Source of the DNA: Actinomycetales bacterium
GTDB taxonomy: Bacteria > Actinomycetota > Actinomycetes > Actinomycetales > Microbacteriaceae
Direction: 5' to 3'
Assembly: GCA_015655415.1 (NCBI GenBank)
Contig: JAATFB010000060.1
Location: 1-64,000 of the forward strand
Length of the DNA: 64,000 bases
Made by a program: the position numbers and the translations under genes. How positions within the stretch are numbered: the stretch's first letter is position 1; each line of letters starts with the position of its first letter. The notes under the pieces were generated by a model, which did no database searches, was not told where the DNA came from, and saw only the letters and a program-made list of their open reading frames with translations. This document shows positions 29,058-37,743 of this stretch, piece by piece.

Positions 29058-30080
29058 GTGATCACGACAGATCCGGCGGGCACTCGCCCGCCACACGCCC
29101 GCCTGCGCGCGTGGCTGGTCGGCGCCTGCTCGGTCGTGGCCATCGCGGTGCTCGCTGCGCTCGGAGTCGTCTTCGTCGCACCCCGGGCGCACAGCTCCGA
29201 CGTGCACACCGCCCCACTGGCTGCGACGGCGCCGGGCGGCGCGGGCCTGCGGGCGCCGGCGGTGGGAATCCGCACGTTCACCGCCCCGGGCGGCCTGAAC
29301 ACGGCGTCGAACGTGCCGTACGCCACGTCGCCGGACGGAGTCCCGCTCACGCTGGACACGTGCTCGCCCGTCACCGACGGTGCGCTGCGTCCGGCGGTGC
29401 TGCTGATCCATGGCGGCGGCTGGACGCACGGCGACAAGGCCGGCCCCGACTACCACGCGGTGTGCGAGTGGCTTGCCTCCGAGGGATTCGTCACGTTCTC
29501 GGCCGACTACTCGCTCGGCGAACAGGGCCGCTTCCCCGTCGCCCCCGACGAGCTGCGCAAAGCCGTGGCGTGGATGCGCACGCCCGCCACCGCGAAGCGG
29601 TACGGCATCGATCCCCGCCGCATCGGGTTCGTCGGCGGCTCGGCCGGTGGCAGCATGGCCGCCCTCCTGGCCACGGAGGGCTCGGGACCGACCGACCGCG
29701 GGACGCGCGCGGCGGCCCTGGTCGAGATCTCCGGTCCCGTGGATCTGACGCCGAGGGGCCAGGAGCTGGGTCATCCCGGCCCGCTGCTGCAGTCCTTCGA
29801 GCTCGGCTACCTCGGATGCGCGACGTTCGCCGACTGCCCGCAGGCGGAGCGAGCGTCGGCGGTGTCGCATGTGGACCCGAGCGACCCGCCTACCTTCATC
29901 GAGGGCTCGGAGGGCGACTTCGTGCCGCACGAGCAGGGCGAGGAGTTCGCGGCGGCGCTCGCCGCGGCGGGCGTGCCGCACAGCGTGCGGATAGTGCCGG
30001 GCGCCGGCCACTCGATCGCCCTGCTGGATGCCGCCAGCCGATCCGCCGTCGCCGCGTTCCTGCACCGCTACCTGGGCTGA
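29058..30080 (+). CDS. Secreted/anchored alpha/beta hydrolase (esterase-like)
   Basis: Signal-anchor; LLIHGGGWTHGDK oxyanion motif, GFVGGSAGGSMAALLA elbow, GAGHSIALLD. Confidence 0.88.
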   Translation: MITTDPAGTRPPHARLRAWLVGACSVVAIAVLAALGVVFVAPRAHSSDVHTAPLAATAPGGAGLRAPAVGIRTFTAPGGLNTASNVPYATSPDGVPLTLDTCSPVTDGALRPAVLLIHGGGWTHGDKAGPDYHAVCEWLASEGFVTFSADYSLGEQGRFPVAPDELRKAVAWMRTPATAKRYGIDPRRIGFVGGSAGGSMAALLATEGSGPTDRGTRAAALVEISGPVDLTPRGQELGHPGPLLQSFELGYLGCATFADCPQAERASAVSHVDPSDPPTFIEGSEGDFVPHEQGEEFAAALAAAGVPHSVRIVPGAGHSIALLDAASRSAVAAFLHRYLG

Positions 30081-30082
30081 CC

Positions 30083-30100
30083 GGCCGCAGAGCTGCGGCC
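30083..30100. terminator. Hairpin between convergent esterase and RND genes
   Basis: GGCCGCAG-AG-CTGCGGCC. Confidence 0.5.
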
Positions 30101-30142
30101 GCTGCCCTCTGGCGCCCCTGTCGTTCTGCTCCTTCGGTCTCC

Positions 30143-33100
30143 TCAGGCGGTCTCGGTGGGAGCGGGCGGCTGCGCGGCGCCCTCGCCGCCGGCATCGGCC
30201 TCGCCGGCGCCGTCGCCCGCCACGGCTCCGCCGGCGTGCCGTGCCGCCTTGTGCGCCCCCCGGCGACCTCGGGCTCCCTCGATGAGGTTGTACAGCGTCG
30301 GCAGCACGACAAGCGTGAGCAGCGTCGAGGACACGAGCCCGCCGATCACCACGATCGCCAGCGGCTGCGAGATGAACCCGCCGTGCCCGGTGAGCCCGAC
30401 CGCCATCGGCAACAGCGCGAAGATCGTGGCGAAGGCGGTCATGAGGATCGGCCGCAGACGACGCGACGCGCCGTGCCGGACCGCATCCGGCACCGAGAGC
30501 CCTCGCCTGCGGTACTGGTTCACCAGGTCGACCAGCACGATCGCGTTCGTCACCACGATGCCGATCAGCATGAGCACCCCGATCAGCGACGCCACACCCA
30601 GCGGGATGCCCGAGACGATCTGCAGCACGATCGCGCCTGTCGCGGAGAACGGCACCGAGATCAGCAGCATCAGCGGCTGCCGCAACGACTTGAAGGTCGC
30701 CACCATCACGACGTAGACGATGAGGATGGCCGCCAGAAGCGCCAGCCCGAGCTGGGAGAACGCGGACGACTGGCTGGCCGTGACGCCGCCGACGGACGCG
30801 GAGGCCCCCTCGGGAAGCTTCGCGTCGTCGAGCGCCTTGGCCACCTGCGCGTTCGCTGTGCTCAGGTCGTCGCTGGCCGGTGTCGCCGTGATCGTCGCGC
30901 TGCGCAGACCGTGCTGCGTGGTCACCGTCGCCGGGCCGGTCCTCTGAGCCACGTCGGCCAGCGTGCTCAGGGGCACCGGGCCCCGGGCGGTCAGGATCTG
31001 CAGGCTCTTCAGCGCGTCCACGCTCATCGGCTGGTCCGCGTCGGCGATGTAGATCTTCAGGGTGGTGTCCTTGATCGCGACAGTGCCGACCTGCGTGGGC
31101 TGCATCGCCTGCGACACCTGAGTGCCCACCGCCACCTCGCTGAGCCCGTACTGCGCCGCCTTCGACCGGTCGACGACGACTCCGATGTACGGCAGCGAGG
31201 CACTGAGGTTGCTGCTGACCTGGCTCATCGAGCTCAGCTTCCGCAGCCTGTCGACGATCGTGTCGGATGCCTTCTGCAGGTCGGCCTGCGTCGAGGCGGT
31301 GACGTCGATCTCGATGTCGTTCGACACACCGAACCCGCTGCTCGAGGACACCGTGATGTCCCCCTCGTTTTTGATCCGGTGCAGCTGCCTCTCGACGGTG
31401 GCCTGGAGGGCGTCCTGGTCGGCATCCGGATCGGTGGTGACGGAGAACGTGGCCCCGCCCGATCCGCCGGCGAAGGCGTCCTGCAGCGCACTGCCGGTGG
31501 AGCCCACCGACAGCTGCACGATGCGGATGCCGTGGATGCCCATCAGCTTCTTCTCCACGACCCGGGCGGAGTCGTCCTTTGACTGCAGGCTGGTTCCGGG
31601 CGGGAAGGTCTGCGACACGCTCAGCGTGTTCTGCCCGGTCGAGCCGAGGAAGTTCGTCTTCATCAGCGGCGTCAGCGCGAGCGTTCCGCCCAGCACCAGC
31701 ACCGCGGCGATGATCGTCACCGCCGAGTGCTTGAGCGTCCAGCTGATGATCGGCAGGTAGCCCCTCTGCAGCCGGGAGGGATGCTCGAGCTCGTCGTGCC
31801 CGCTCGCGACGGCCTCGTCGATGGACATGTGGCTCGCCGGGTCGTCCTGGAGGCTCTCGGCGTTCCCGCCCTTCCGCGCCCTCTGCCGGGGCGGCCGCAG
31901 GAACCAGTACGCCAGCACGGGGACGATCGTGAGTGCGACGAGCAGCGACGAGAGCAGGGCGATCGTCACCGTGACCGCGAACGGCCGGAACAGCTCGCCC
32001 GTCACGTCGCCGACGAACGCGATCGGAAGGAACACCGCCACCGTGGTGACGGTGGAGGCGGTGATGGCGCCGGCGACCTCGCGCACCGCCTCCACGATGG
32101 TCTTCGCGCGGTCGACGCCCGCCACGAGATGCCGCTTGATGTTCTCGATGACGACGATGGAGTCGTCGACGACACGCCCGATGGCGATCGTGAGGCCGCC
32201 GAGCGTGATGATGTTGAGCGTGTAGCCGCTCGCCCACATGCCGATGAAGGTGATGAGCACCGAGGTCGGGATCGAGATCGCCGTGACCAGCGTCGACCTG
32301 ATGGAGAGCAGGAAGATCAGGATCACGATCACCGCGAACAGCAGGCCGAGCAGGCCCTCTTCGGTCAACGAGTTGATCGACTGCTCGATGAACGGCGCCT
32401 GGTCGAACACGACGGTGAACTTCGCGTCGTGCCCCAGCTTGTCGCGCAGGTCGGGGACCAGGCGCTCCACAGAGCGCGAGACCTCGACGGTGTTCGCACT
32501 GGGCAGCTTCGTGATGGCGATGGTGAGCGCCGGCTTGCCGTTGACCCGAGAGACCGAGGTCGTCGGGTCGTCCGAGACCGCGACGGATGCCACGTCGCCG
32601 ATCGTGTGCACGGCCGACTGTCCCGCTGCGGCCTGTGCGCCGCCCGTCTGGGCGGCTCCGGCGGATGCCGCCCCGGCGGATGCGCTGGGCGCCAGCGGCA
32701 GAGAGGCGATCTCATCGACGGAGGTGATCGTTGTCCCGGCCTGCACGGAGAGCGTCTTGCCGTCCTGGGTGATCGACCCGGCCGGCACCAGCACGCCGTT
32801 CTGGCTCAGCGCATCCTTGACGGACTGCACGCTTGCGCCCGCCGCGGCGAGCTTCGCGGCGTCCGGCGTGATGGTCACACGCTGACCGACCTGGCCGACC
32901 AGCTGCGCGTCGTTCACGCCCCCGACCTTCTTGATGTCAGGAAGCACGAGACGGTCGATGTCGTCGCCGAGCTGCTTGCCGCTCGTGCCGCTCGTGACGG
33001 CGAGCTGAAGAACGGGCAGATCGTCGATGCTTCCGCTGAGCACCTGCGGGTCGACATCGTCCGGGAGGGTGGACTTGATGCGGTTGATGGCCTGGTCGAG

Positions 33101-33424
33101 CTTCTGCTCGGCGGTGTTCAGGTCGGTGCCGTAGGTGAACTTGACCGTGATCAGCGACTGGTTGGTGCTGCTCACCGCCGAGGTGCTGTCCAGGTCGGGA
33201 ACACCCTGGATGGCCGTCTCGATGGGCGTGCTCACGTCGTTGTTGACGATCTCGGGGGACGCCCCCGGGTAGCTGGTCACGATGGCCAGCTGCGGGAAGT
33301 CGATGGACGGCGCGAGCTCCTGCTTCAGATTGCTCAGCGCGATCCCGCCGAACACGGCGACCACGATCGTGACGAGCGCGATGAGGGCACGATTCTTCAT
33401 GCTCAAGACGGCTAGGGCGTGCAC
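30143..33424 (-). CDS. RND-family efflux transporter permease (AcrB/HAE1-like)
   Basis: 1093 aa; ALIALVTIVVAVFGGIAL...SYPGASPEIVNNDVSTPIE, GRVVDDSIVVIENIKRHL, RPILMTAFATIFALLPMAVGL. Confidence 0.93.
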   Translation of the reverse strand: MHALAVLSMKNRALIALVTIVVAVFGGIALSNLKQELAPSIDFPQLAIVTSYPGASPEIVNNDVSTPIETAIQGVPDLDSTSAVSSTNQSLITVKFTYGTDLNTAEQKLDQAINRIKSTLPDDVDPQVLSGSIDDLPVLQLAVTSGTSGKQLGDDIDRLVLPDIKKVGGVNDAQLVGQVGQRVTITPDAAKLAAAGASVQSVKDALSQNGVLVPAGSITQDGKTLSVQAGTTITSVDEIASLPLAPSASAGAASAGAAQTGGAQAAAGQSAVHTIGDVASVAVSDDPTTSVSRVNGKPALTIAITKLPSANTVEVSRSVERLVPDLRDKLGHDAKFTVVFDQAPFIEQSINSLTEEGLLGLLFAVIVILIFLLSIRSTLVTAISIPTSVLITFIGMWASGYTLNIITLGGLTIAIGRVVDDSIVVIENIKRHLVAGVDRAKTIVEAVREVAGAITASTVTTVAVFLPIAFVGDVTGELFRPFAVTVTIALLSSLLVALTIVPVLAYWFLRPPRQRARKGGNAESLQDDPASHMSIDEAVASGHDELEHPSRLQRGYLPIISWTLKHSAVTIIAAVLVLGGTLALTPLMKTNFLGSTGQNTLSVSQTFPPGTSLQSKDDSARVVEKKLMGIHGIRIVQLSVGSTGSALQDAFAGGSGGATFSVTTDPDADQDALQATVERQLHRIKNEGDITVSSSSGFGVSNDIEIDVTASTQADLQKASDTIVDRLRKLSSMSQVSSNLSASLPYIGVVVDRSKAAQYGLSEVAVGTQVSQAMQPTQVGTVAIKDTTLKIYIADADQPMSVDALKSLQILTARGPVPLSTLADVAQRTGPATVTTQHGLRSATITATPASDDLSTANAQVAKALDDAKLPEGASASVGGVTASQSSAFSQLGLALLAAILIVYVVMVATFKSLRQPLMLLISVPFSATGAIVLQIVSGIPLGVASLIGVLMLIGIVVTNAIVLVDLVNQYRRRGLSVPDAVRHGASRRLRPILMTAFATIFALLPMAVGLTGHGGFISQPLAIVVIGGLVSSTLLTLVVLPTLYNLIEGARGRRGAHKAARHAGGAVAGDGAGEADAGGEGAAQPPAPTETA

Positions 33425-33523
33425 GGCGTTCCTTACGTCAGCGGGCGGTCACGAGGCGCTGTGAGGTGTACAGGAGGTCGGTGCGGCACCGATCGCGTGC
33501 GATTATTGCATCCGACTCTGGAC

Positions 33524-33541
33524 AGTTGACGCATGTCAACT
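33524..33541. promoter_or_regulatory. Palindrome upstream of RND gene, candidate repressor site
   Basis: AGTTGAC-GCAT-GTCAACT, perfect 7-bp arms. Confidence 0.55.
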
Positions 33542-33577
33542 ATCCTGGCGTCTCCCCGACGGGATGCACGGGCCGTC

Positions 33578-35011
33578 TCAGACGACGGCGCCGAGCATCG
33601 CCGCGTCCGGCATCGGATGCCTCGTGGCGGCCGGCCACGCCCTGCGTAACGCCTCGACCGCCCGCGGCATCTGCGACGCGGAGGAGGCCAGCGGGATGCG
33701 CAGATGGCGCTCGAACGCGCCGTCGACCCCGAACCTCGGCCCGGCGGTGATCAGCAGACCCTCACCGCGGGCCGCCAGCGCGAGCTGGGAGCTCACAGGG
33801 GCGCCGATGTTGACCCAGACGGCGAGCCCGCCGTGCACATGAGGCACGACCCAGTCGGGGAACGACGCGGACACGGCCCGTTCGACGGCGGACCGGCCGG
33901 CGGCGAGCTGGGCGCGGCGCTCCGCGAGCACCGTCTCGTAGTCGTCGAGGAGCGCCGTCACCACCAGCTGATCGAGCACCGGCGTGCCGAGGTCCATGTT
34001 CACGCGCACGGCGTGGAGCCGGCGGATCATGGAGCGCTCCGCACGCACCCAGCCGACCCGCAGTCCGCCCCACATCGTCTTGCTGGCCGATCCGATGGTG
34101 ATCACCCGAGCGCCGCGCGCGTAGGCGGCCAGGGGGGCCAGCGTCTCGGGCCGATCGATGTCCAGCTCGGCCGACGTCTCGTCGGCGACGACGATCGTGC
34201 CCTGCGCGGCCGCGGCCTCCAGCACGCGAGACCGCACGGATGCCGACATCGAGCGTCCGGTCGGGTTCTGGAAGTCCGGCATGAGATAGGCGATGGCGGG
34301 GCTCGTGCGCCGCAGCGCGGAGTCCAGCGCACCCAGATCCCAGCCGTCCGGGGAGTCGACCGAGACCGGCATGGTCACCAGCCGCGCACCAGCCGCGCCG
34401 ATCGCGTCGTAGGCGTGCGGATACGTGGGCACCTCGATCAGCGCGCGATCACCCCGGCTCACGAGGGCGCGAGCGACGAGGGCGATCGCCTGCTGCGCGC
34501 CGACCGTGACGAGCACCTCATCCGGGTCGGTCGGCAGCCCGCGCTCGGTGTAGCGGCGTGCCACCGCCTCCCGCAGCGACGGGAGGCCCACTGTGTCGTA
34601 GCCGTTGTCGAGCAGCAGGGGTGGGAGCCGCTCGGATGCCGTGCGCACGGCATCCGGCATCGTGGACGGCGCGGGAAGGGCGGCCTTCGTGAGGTCGAGC
34701 ATCCCGGTGCCCGGATCGGCCGACGACGCCCTCGCGCCGGGGAGTGCCGTGCGCGTGCCGGAGCCCCGGCGGCTCACCGCGAACCCCTGCTCGCGCAGCC
34801 GCTGGTATGCGGCGCTGATCGTGGTGCGGCTCACCCCCAGCTGCGCGGCGAGCTCACGTTCCGCGGGCAGCCGCGTGCCCGCCAGCAGCCGCCCGTCGAT
34901 GACGAGCAGCCGGATGCGATCGGCCAGCGCCTCGTACGAGGAGGCGCCGACGTCACGCCATTCGCCGAGCAGCTCCAGAAGCGGCCGGGGTCCGATCGTC
35001 AGGAACGACAT
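33578..35011 (-). CDS. MocR-type regulator (GntR wHTH fused to PLP aminotransferase fold)
   Basis: LPAERELAAQLGVSRTTISAAYQRLREQGF plus aminotransferase region IGSASKTMWGGLRVGWV. Confidence 0.9.
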   Translation of the reverse strand: MSFLTIGPRPLLELLGEWRDVGASSYEALADRIRLLVIDGRLLAGTRLPAERELAAQLGVSRTTISAAYQRLREQGFAVSRRGSGTRTALPGARASSADPGTGMLDLTKAALPAPSTMPDAVRTASERLPPLLLDNGYDTVGLPSLREAVARRYTERGLPTDPDEVLVTVGAQQAIALVARALVSRGDRALIEVPTYPHAYDAIGAAGARLVTMPVSVDSPDGWDLGALDSALRRTSPAIAYLMPDFQNPTGRSMSASVRSRVLEAAAAQGTIVVADETSAELDIDRPETLAPLAAYARGARVITIGSASKTMWGGLRVGWVRAERSMIRRLHAVRVNMDLGTPVLDQLVVTALLDDYETVLAERRAQLAAGRSAVERAVSASFPDWVVPHVHGGLAVWVNIGAPVSSQLALAARGEGLLITAGPRFGVDGAFERHLRIPLASSASQMPRAVEALRRAWPAATRHPMPDAAMLGAVV

Positions 35012-35026
35012 CAGGCCACTCTAGCC

Positions 35027-35072
35027 GGATTGGCTATTCATTCGAGCACCCTCTGTGGGATTGGCTATTCAT
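35027..35072. promoter_or_regulatory. Two direct repeats GGATTGGCTATTCAT, candidate MocR operator
   Basis: Identical 15-mers at 35027-35041 and 35058-35072, 31 bp start to start. Confidence 0.75.
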
Positions 35073-35073
35073 C

Positions 35074-35847
35074 ATGTCGCCAATACGCCAACGCGTGCCC
35101 GCAGCCGCTCCATCCGGCGGTGCCGCGATGCCGGTAGTGCGCGCCCTGAGCTCGCGGCCCGCGGGCCGCGTGCTTCGCGTCACGCAGCTGCTGGCCGGCC
35201 TGTTCCTCTACGGAATGGCCATCGCCATGATGATGCAGGCGACCATCGGGATCGAGCCATGGGACGTCTTGGCGCAGGGGATCACGCTGCGCACCGGCAT
35301 CCCGTTCGGGCTCGTGACCGATCTCGTCGGCGCCGTCGTGCTCCTGCTGTGGATCCCCCTGCGCCAGCGCCCGGGTCTGGGCACCGTGCTCAATGTGCTC
35401 CTCGTGGGGCCGGCCGCCCAGTTCGGCCTGTGGGCGGTGCCGCAGCCGGACGAGCTCTGGGCGCGCATCCTGCTGTTCGGGGCGGGTCTGGCCCTCATCG
35501 CCGTGGCATCCGGGCTCTACATCGGCGCACAGTACGGCCCCGGCCCGCGCGACGGCCTGATGACGGGACTGAACGCTCGCACCGGACGGCCGATCTGGCT
35601 CGTGCGCACCGGCATCGAGGCGGCGGTGCTGCTGATCGGATGGCTCCTGGGCGGCGACGTCGGATGGGGCACGCTCGCGTACGCGGCGTGCATCGGTCCG
35701 CTCGTGCATGTGGCGATCCCCCTGTTCGCGCTTCGCCTGCCAGACCCTGTTCCCGGCGACCCGGACGGCCGTCTGATCGAACCGGACGCCGCGGCACGGC
35801 GCCGCGAGCGCTCGCAGGAGCGCTGGGCCCTCGGTCGGCTCGACTGA
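35074..35847 (+). CDS. YczE-like integral membrane protein
   Basis: TQLLAGLFLYGMAIAMMMQATIGIEPWDVLAQGI and GPRDGLMTGL; divergent from mocR. Confidence 0.82.
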   Translation: MSPIRQRVPAAAPSGGAAMPVVRALSSRPAGRVLRVTQLLAGLFLYGMAIAMMMQATIGIEPWDVLAQGITLRTGIPFGLVTDLVGAVVLLLWIPLRQRPGLGTVLNVLLVGPAAQFGLWAVPQPDELWARILLFGAGLALIAVASGLYIGAQYGPGPRDGLMTGLNARTGRPIWLVRTGIEAAVLLIGWLLGGDVGWGTLAYAACIGPLVHVAIPLFALRLPDPVPGDPDGRLIEPDAAARRRERSQERWALGRLD

Positions 35848-35933
35848 GCGATAGCCGGGGCCGCCGGGGCGCATGCCTCGCGTCGGCGAACCGCACCCGT
35901 CGCGGACGCCGGTGCGTCATCGCCCCACGGCGG

Positions 35934-36048
35934 CACGGTCTCGACAGGCTCGACCGGCGGAAATCACACCACGGTCTCGACAGGCTCGACCGGCGACCCC
36001 CGCCAGGGTCCCGACGGGCTCGACCGGCGACCACGGCTCGACCGGCGG
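35934..36048. repeat. Dispersed CTCGACAGGCTCGACCG repeat, 3 copies plus a truncated copy
   Basis: CACGGTCTCGACAGGCTCGACCGGCG at 35934 and 35970, variant at 36004, partial at 36031. Confidence 0.85.
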
Positions 36049-36091
36049 AAGCCCGCCCGACCGACGACGACCCGGGTTGCAGGAACGCGAT

Positions 36092-36134
36092 ACACGATAT
36101 ATCGTGTCTTCTGTCAATCGAGATATATCTCGAT
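36092..36134. promoter_or_regulatory. Twin perfect palindromes, candidate PadR operator
   Basis: ACACGATATATCGTGT (36092-36107) and ATCGAGATATATCTCGAT (36117-36134), sharing GATATATC. Confidence 0.75.
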
Positions 36135-36150
36135 CTGAGGAGACGAGAGG

Positions 36151-37020
36151 ATGCCCACCATGGCACAGGAACGCTGGCTCGTGATGCCGGGCGAGGCCAA
36201 GACCATCGACGTGGAGCTGGTGCGCAGGCTCAAGGTGAGCCTGATCGGCGGCCAGGTCGACGTGATCGGCCACGACGAGCCCACCGCGCGCGTCGAGGTG
36301 AGCGAGGTCGTCGGCAAGGAGCTGAAGGTCTCCATCGACGGAGACACGCTCGAGGTCGATCATCCGCAGTGGCGCTGGGACAACTTCATCGACGTGTTCC
36401 GGTCGTGGCGGGGGAAGGCACGCGCCGACGTGACCGTGCTCGTTCCCCGCGACGTCGAGCTCAAGCTCGGCGTCGTCTCGGCGACCGCCCTCGTGAGCGG
36501 GCTGGTCACCGATGCGAGGCTGAACACCGTCAGCGGCGAGATCACCGCCGACGGGCTGGTCGGCGATCTCGACCTGAACACCGTCAGCGGCGAGCTGACC
36601 GTCCGCGACCACCGAGGGGAGATCGTGGCGCACACGGTCTCGGGCGACATCACGGTCTCGGGCAGCGTGCCGAAGCTGACCGTCGAGGGCGTGAGCGCGA
36701 ACGTGTATCTCGACCTGTTCGACGTCCCATACTCCGTCAGCACCAGCCTGGTGTCGGGGGATGTCACGATGCGCATCGACGAGAACGTGGGCGTGCGCTA
36801 CCGCATCAACACCGTCAGCGGCGTCGCACACCTCGACGGCACCACCATCGTCCGCGGCTCGATGGGCAAGACGTTCACCCACCACTCCGGCCCGCTGGAG
36901 GGACGCTGGCTCGACATGTCGGTCAACTCGGTCTCCGGCAACCTTTCTGTCGTGCGCCGGCCGGGCAGCGCGACGGCGGGCACGCCGACCACCGCGGACG
37001 CCACGGACGGCGCCGCATGA
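36151..37020 (+). CDS. DUF4097-type beta-helix (adhesin-like) protein
   Basis: Repeated LNTVSGEIT / LNTVSGELT / HTVSGDITVSG motifs. Confidence 0.82.
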   Translation: MPTMAQERWLVMPGEAKTIDVELVRRLKVSLIGGQVDVIGHDEPTARVEVSEVVGKELKVSIDGDTLEVDHPQWRWDNFIDVFRSWRGKARADVTVLVPRDVELKLGVVSATALVSGLVTDARLNTVSGEITADGLVGDLDLNTVSGELTVRDHRGEIVAHTVSGDITVSGSVPKLTVEGVSANVYLDLFDVPYSVSTSLVSGDVTMRIDENVGVRYRINTVSGVAHLDGTTIVRGSMGKTFTHHSGPLEGRWLDMSVNSVSGNLSVVRRPGSATAGTPTTADATDGAA

Positions 37021-37643
37021 CGCCCCCGGTGTTCTCCCACGGCAGCCTGCGCCTCTACCTCCTGAGCCTGCTCGACGAGTCGCCGCGACATGGGTACGAG
37101 CTGATCCAGGCGCTCAGCGACCGGTTCGGCGGAACGTACAGCCCGAGCGCGGGCACAATCTATCCGAGGCTGGCGAAGCTGGAGGACGAGGGGCTGGTCA
37201 CCAAGACCACGGTCGGCCGCAAGAGCGTGTACGCGATCACCGACGCGGGGCGCGCCGAGCTGAGGGACCGCGCATCCGAGCTCGACGAGATCGAGAGCCA
37301 GGTGACCGACTCCTTGCGCCGCATGGCCGACGAGGTGCGCGCCGGCGTGAGTCAGGCGATGCGGAGCCTGCGTGCCGACCTCGCCGCCGCAGCGCGCGAG
37401 GCGAAGCAGGAGGCGCAGACCACGTCGCGTTCCGCCGGCCACGACCAGGACGCGGATCCGCGCGCCGAGTCCCGCGTGGCGTTGCGTGAGGCCGAGATCG
37501 TGCTGAACGAGTTCCGTCAGCAGGTGCGGGCCGACCTCCGGCAGGCGGTGATGCGCGCCGGCATCCCCGACCGCGCCGTCGCCGAGCTGCGCGCCGGCCT
37601 GGCCCGTGTGCGCTCCGACATGCTCGGCCGCCTGGGCCGCTGA
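37017..37643 (+). CDS. PadR-family transcriptional regulator
   Basis: LRLYLLSLLDESPRHGYELIQALSDRFGGTYSPSAGTIYPRLAKLEDEGLV; ATGA overlap with DUF4097 gene. Confidence 0.92.
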   Translation: MTPPVFSHGSLRLYLLSLLDESPRHGYELIQALSDRFGGTYSPSAGTIYPRLAKLEDEGLVTKTTVGRKSVYAITDAGRAELRDRASELDEIESQVTDSLRRMADEVRAGVSQAMRSLRADLAAAAREAKQEAQTTSRSAGHDQDADPRAESRVALREAEIVLNEFRQQVRADLRQAVMRAGIPDRAVAELRAGLARVRSDMLGRLGR

Positions 37644-37743
37644 TCCCCCTGAGCGCGCGCCTCTGCCTACCACGCTGTGGGTTCTCCGCACGGCGCGAAG
37701 CGCCGGCTTGACAGTCATTGGGCAGGTAGTAGTGTCGTCCCTC

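Noticed and set aside
28956-32237. 1093-aa minus-strand ORF overlapping the RND gene in another frame
   Set aside because: Out-of-frame read of the RND gene plus antisense of the esterase; low-complexity Arg/Gly/His.
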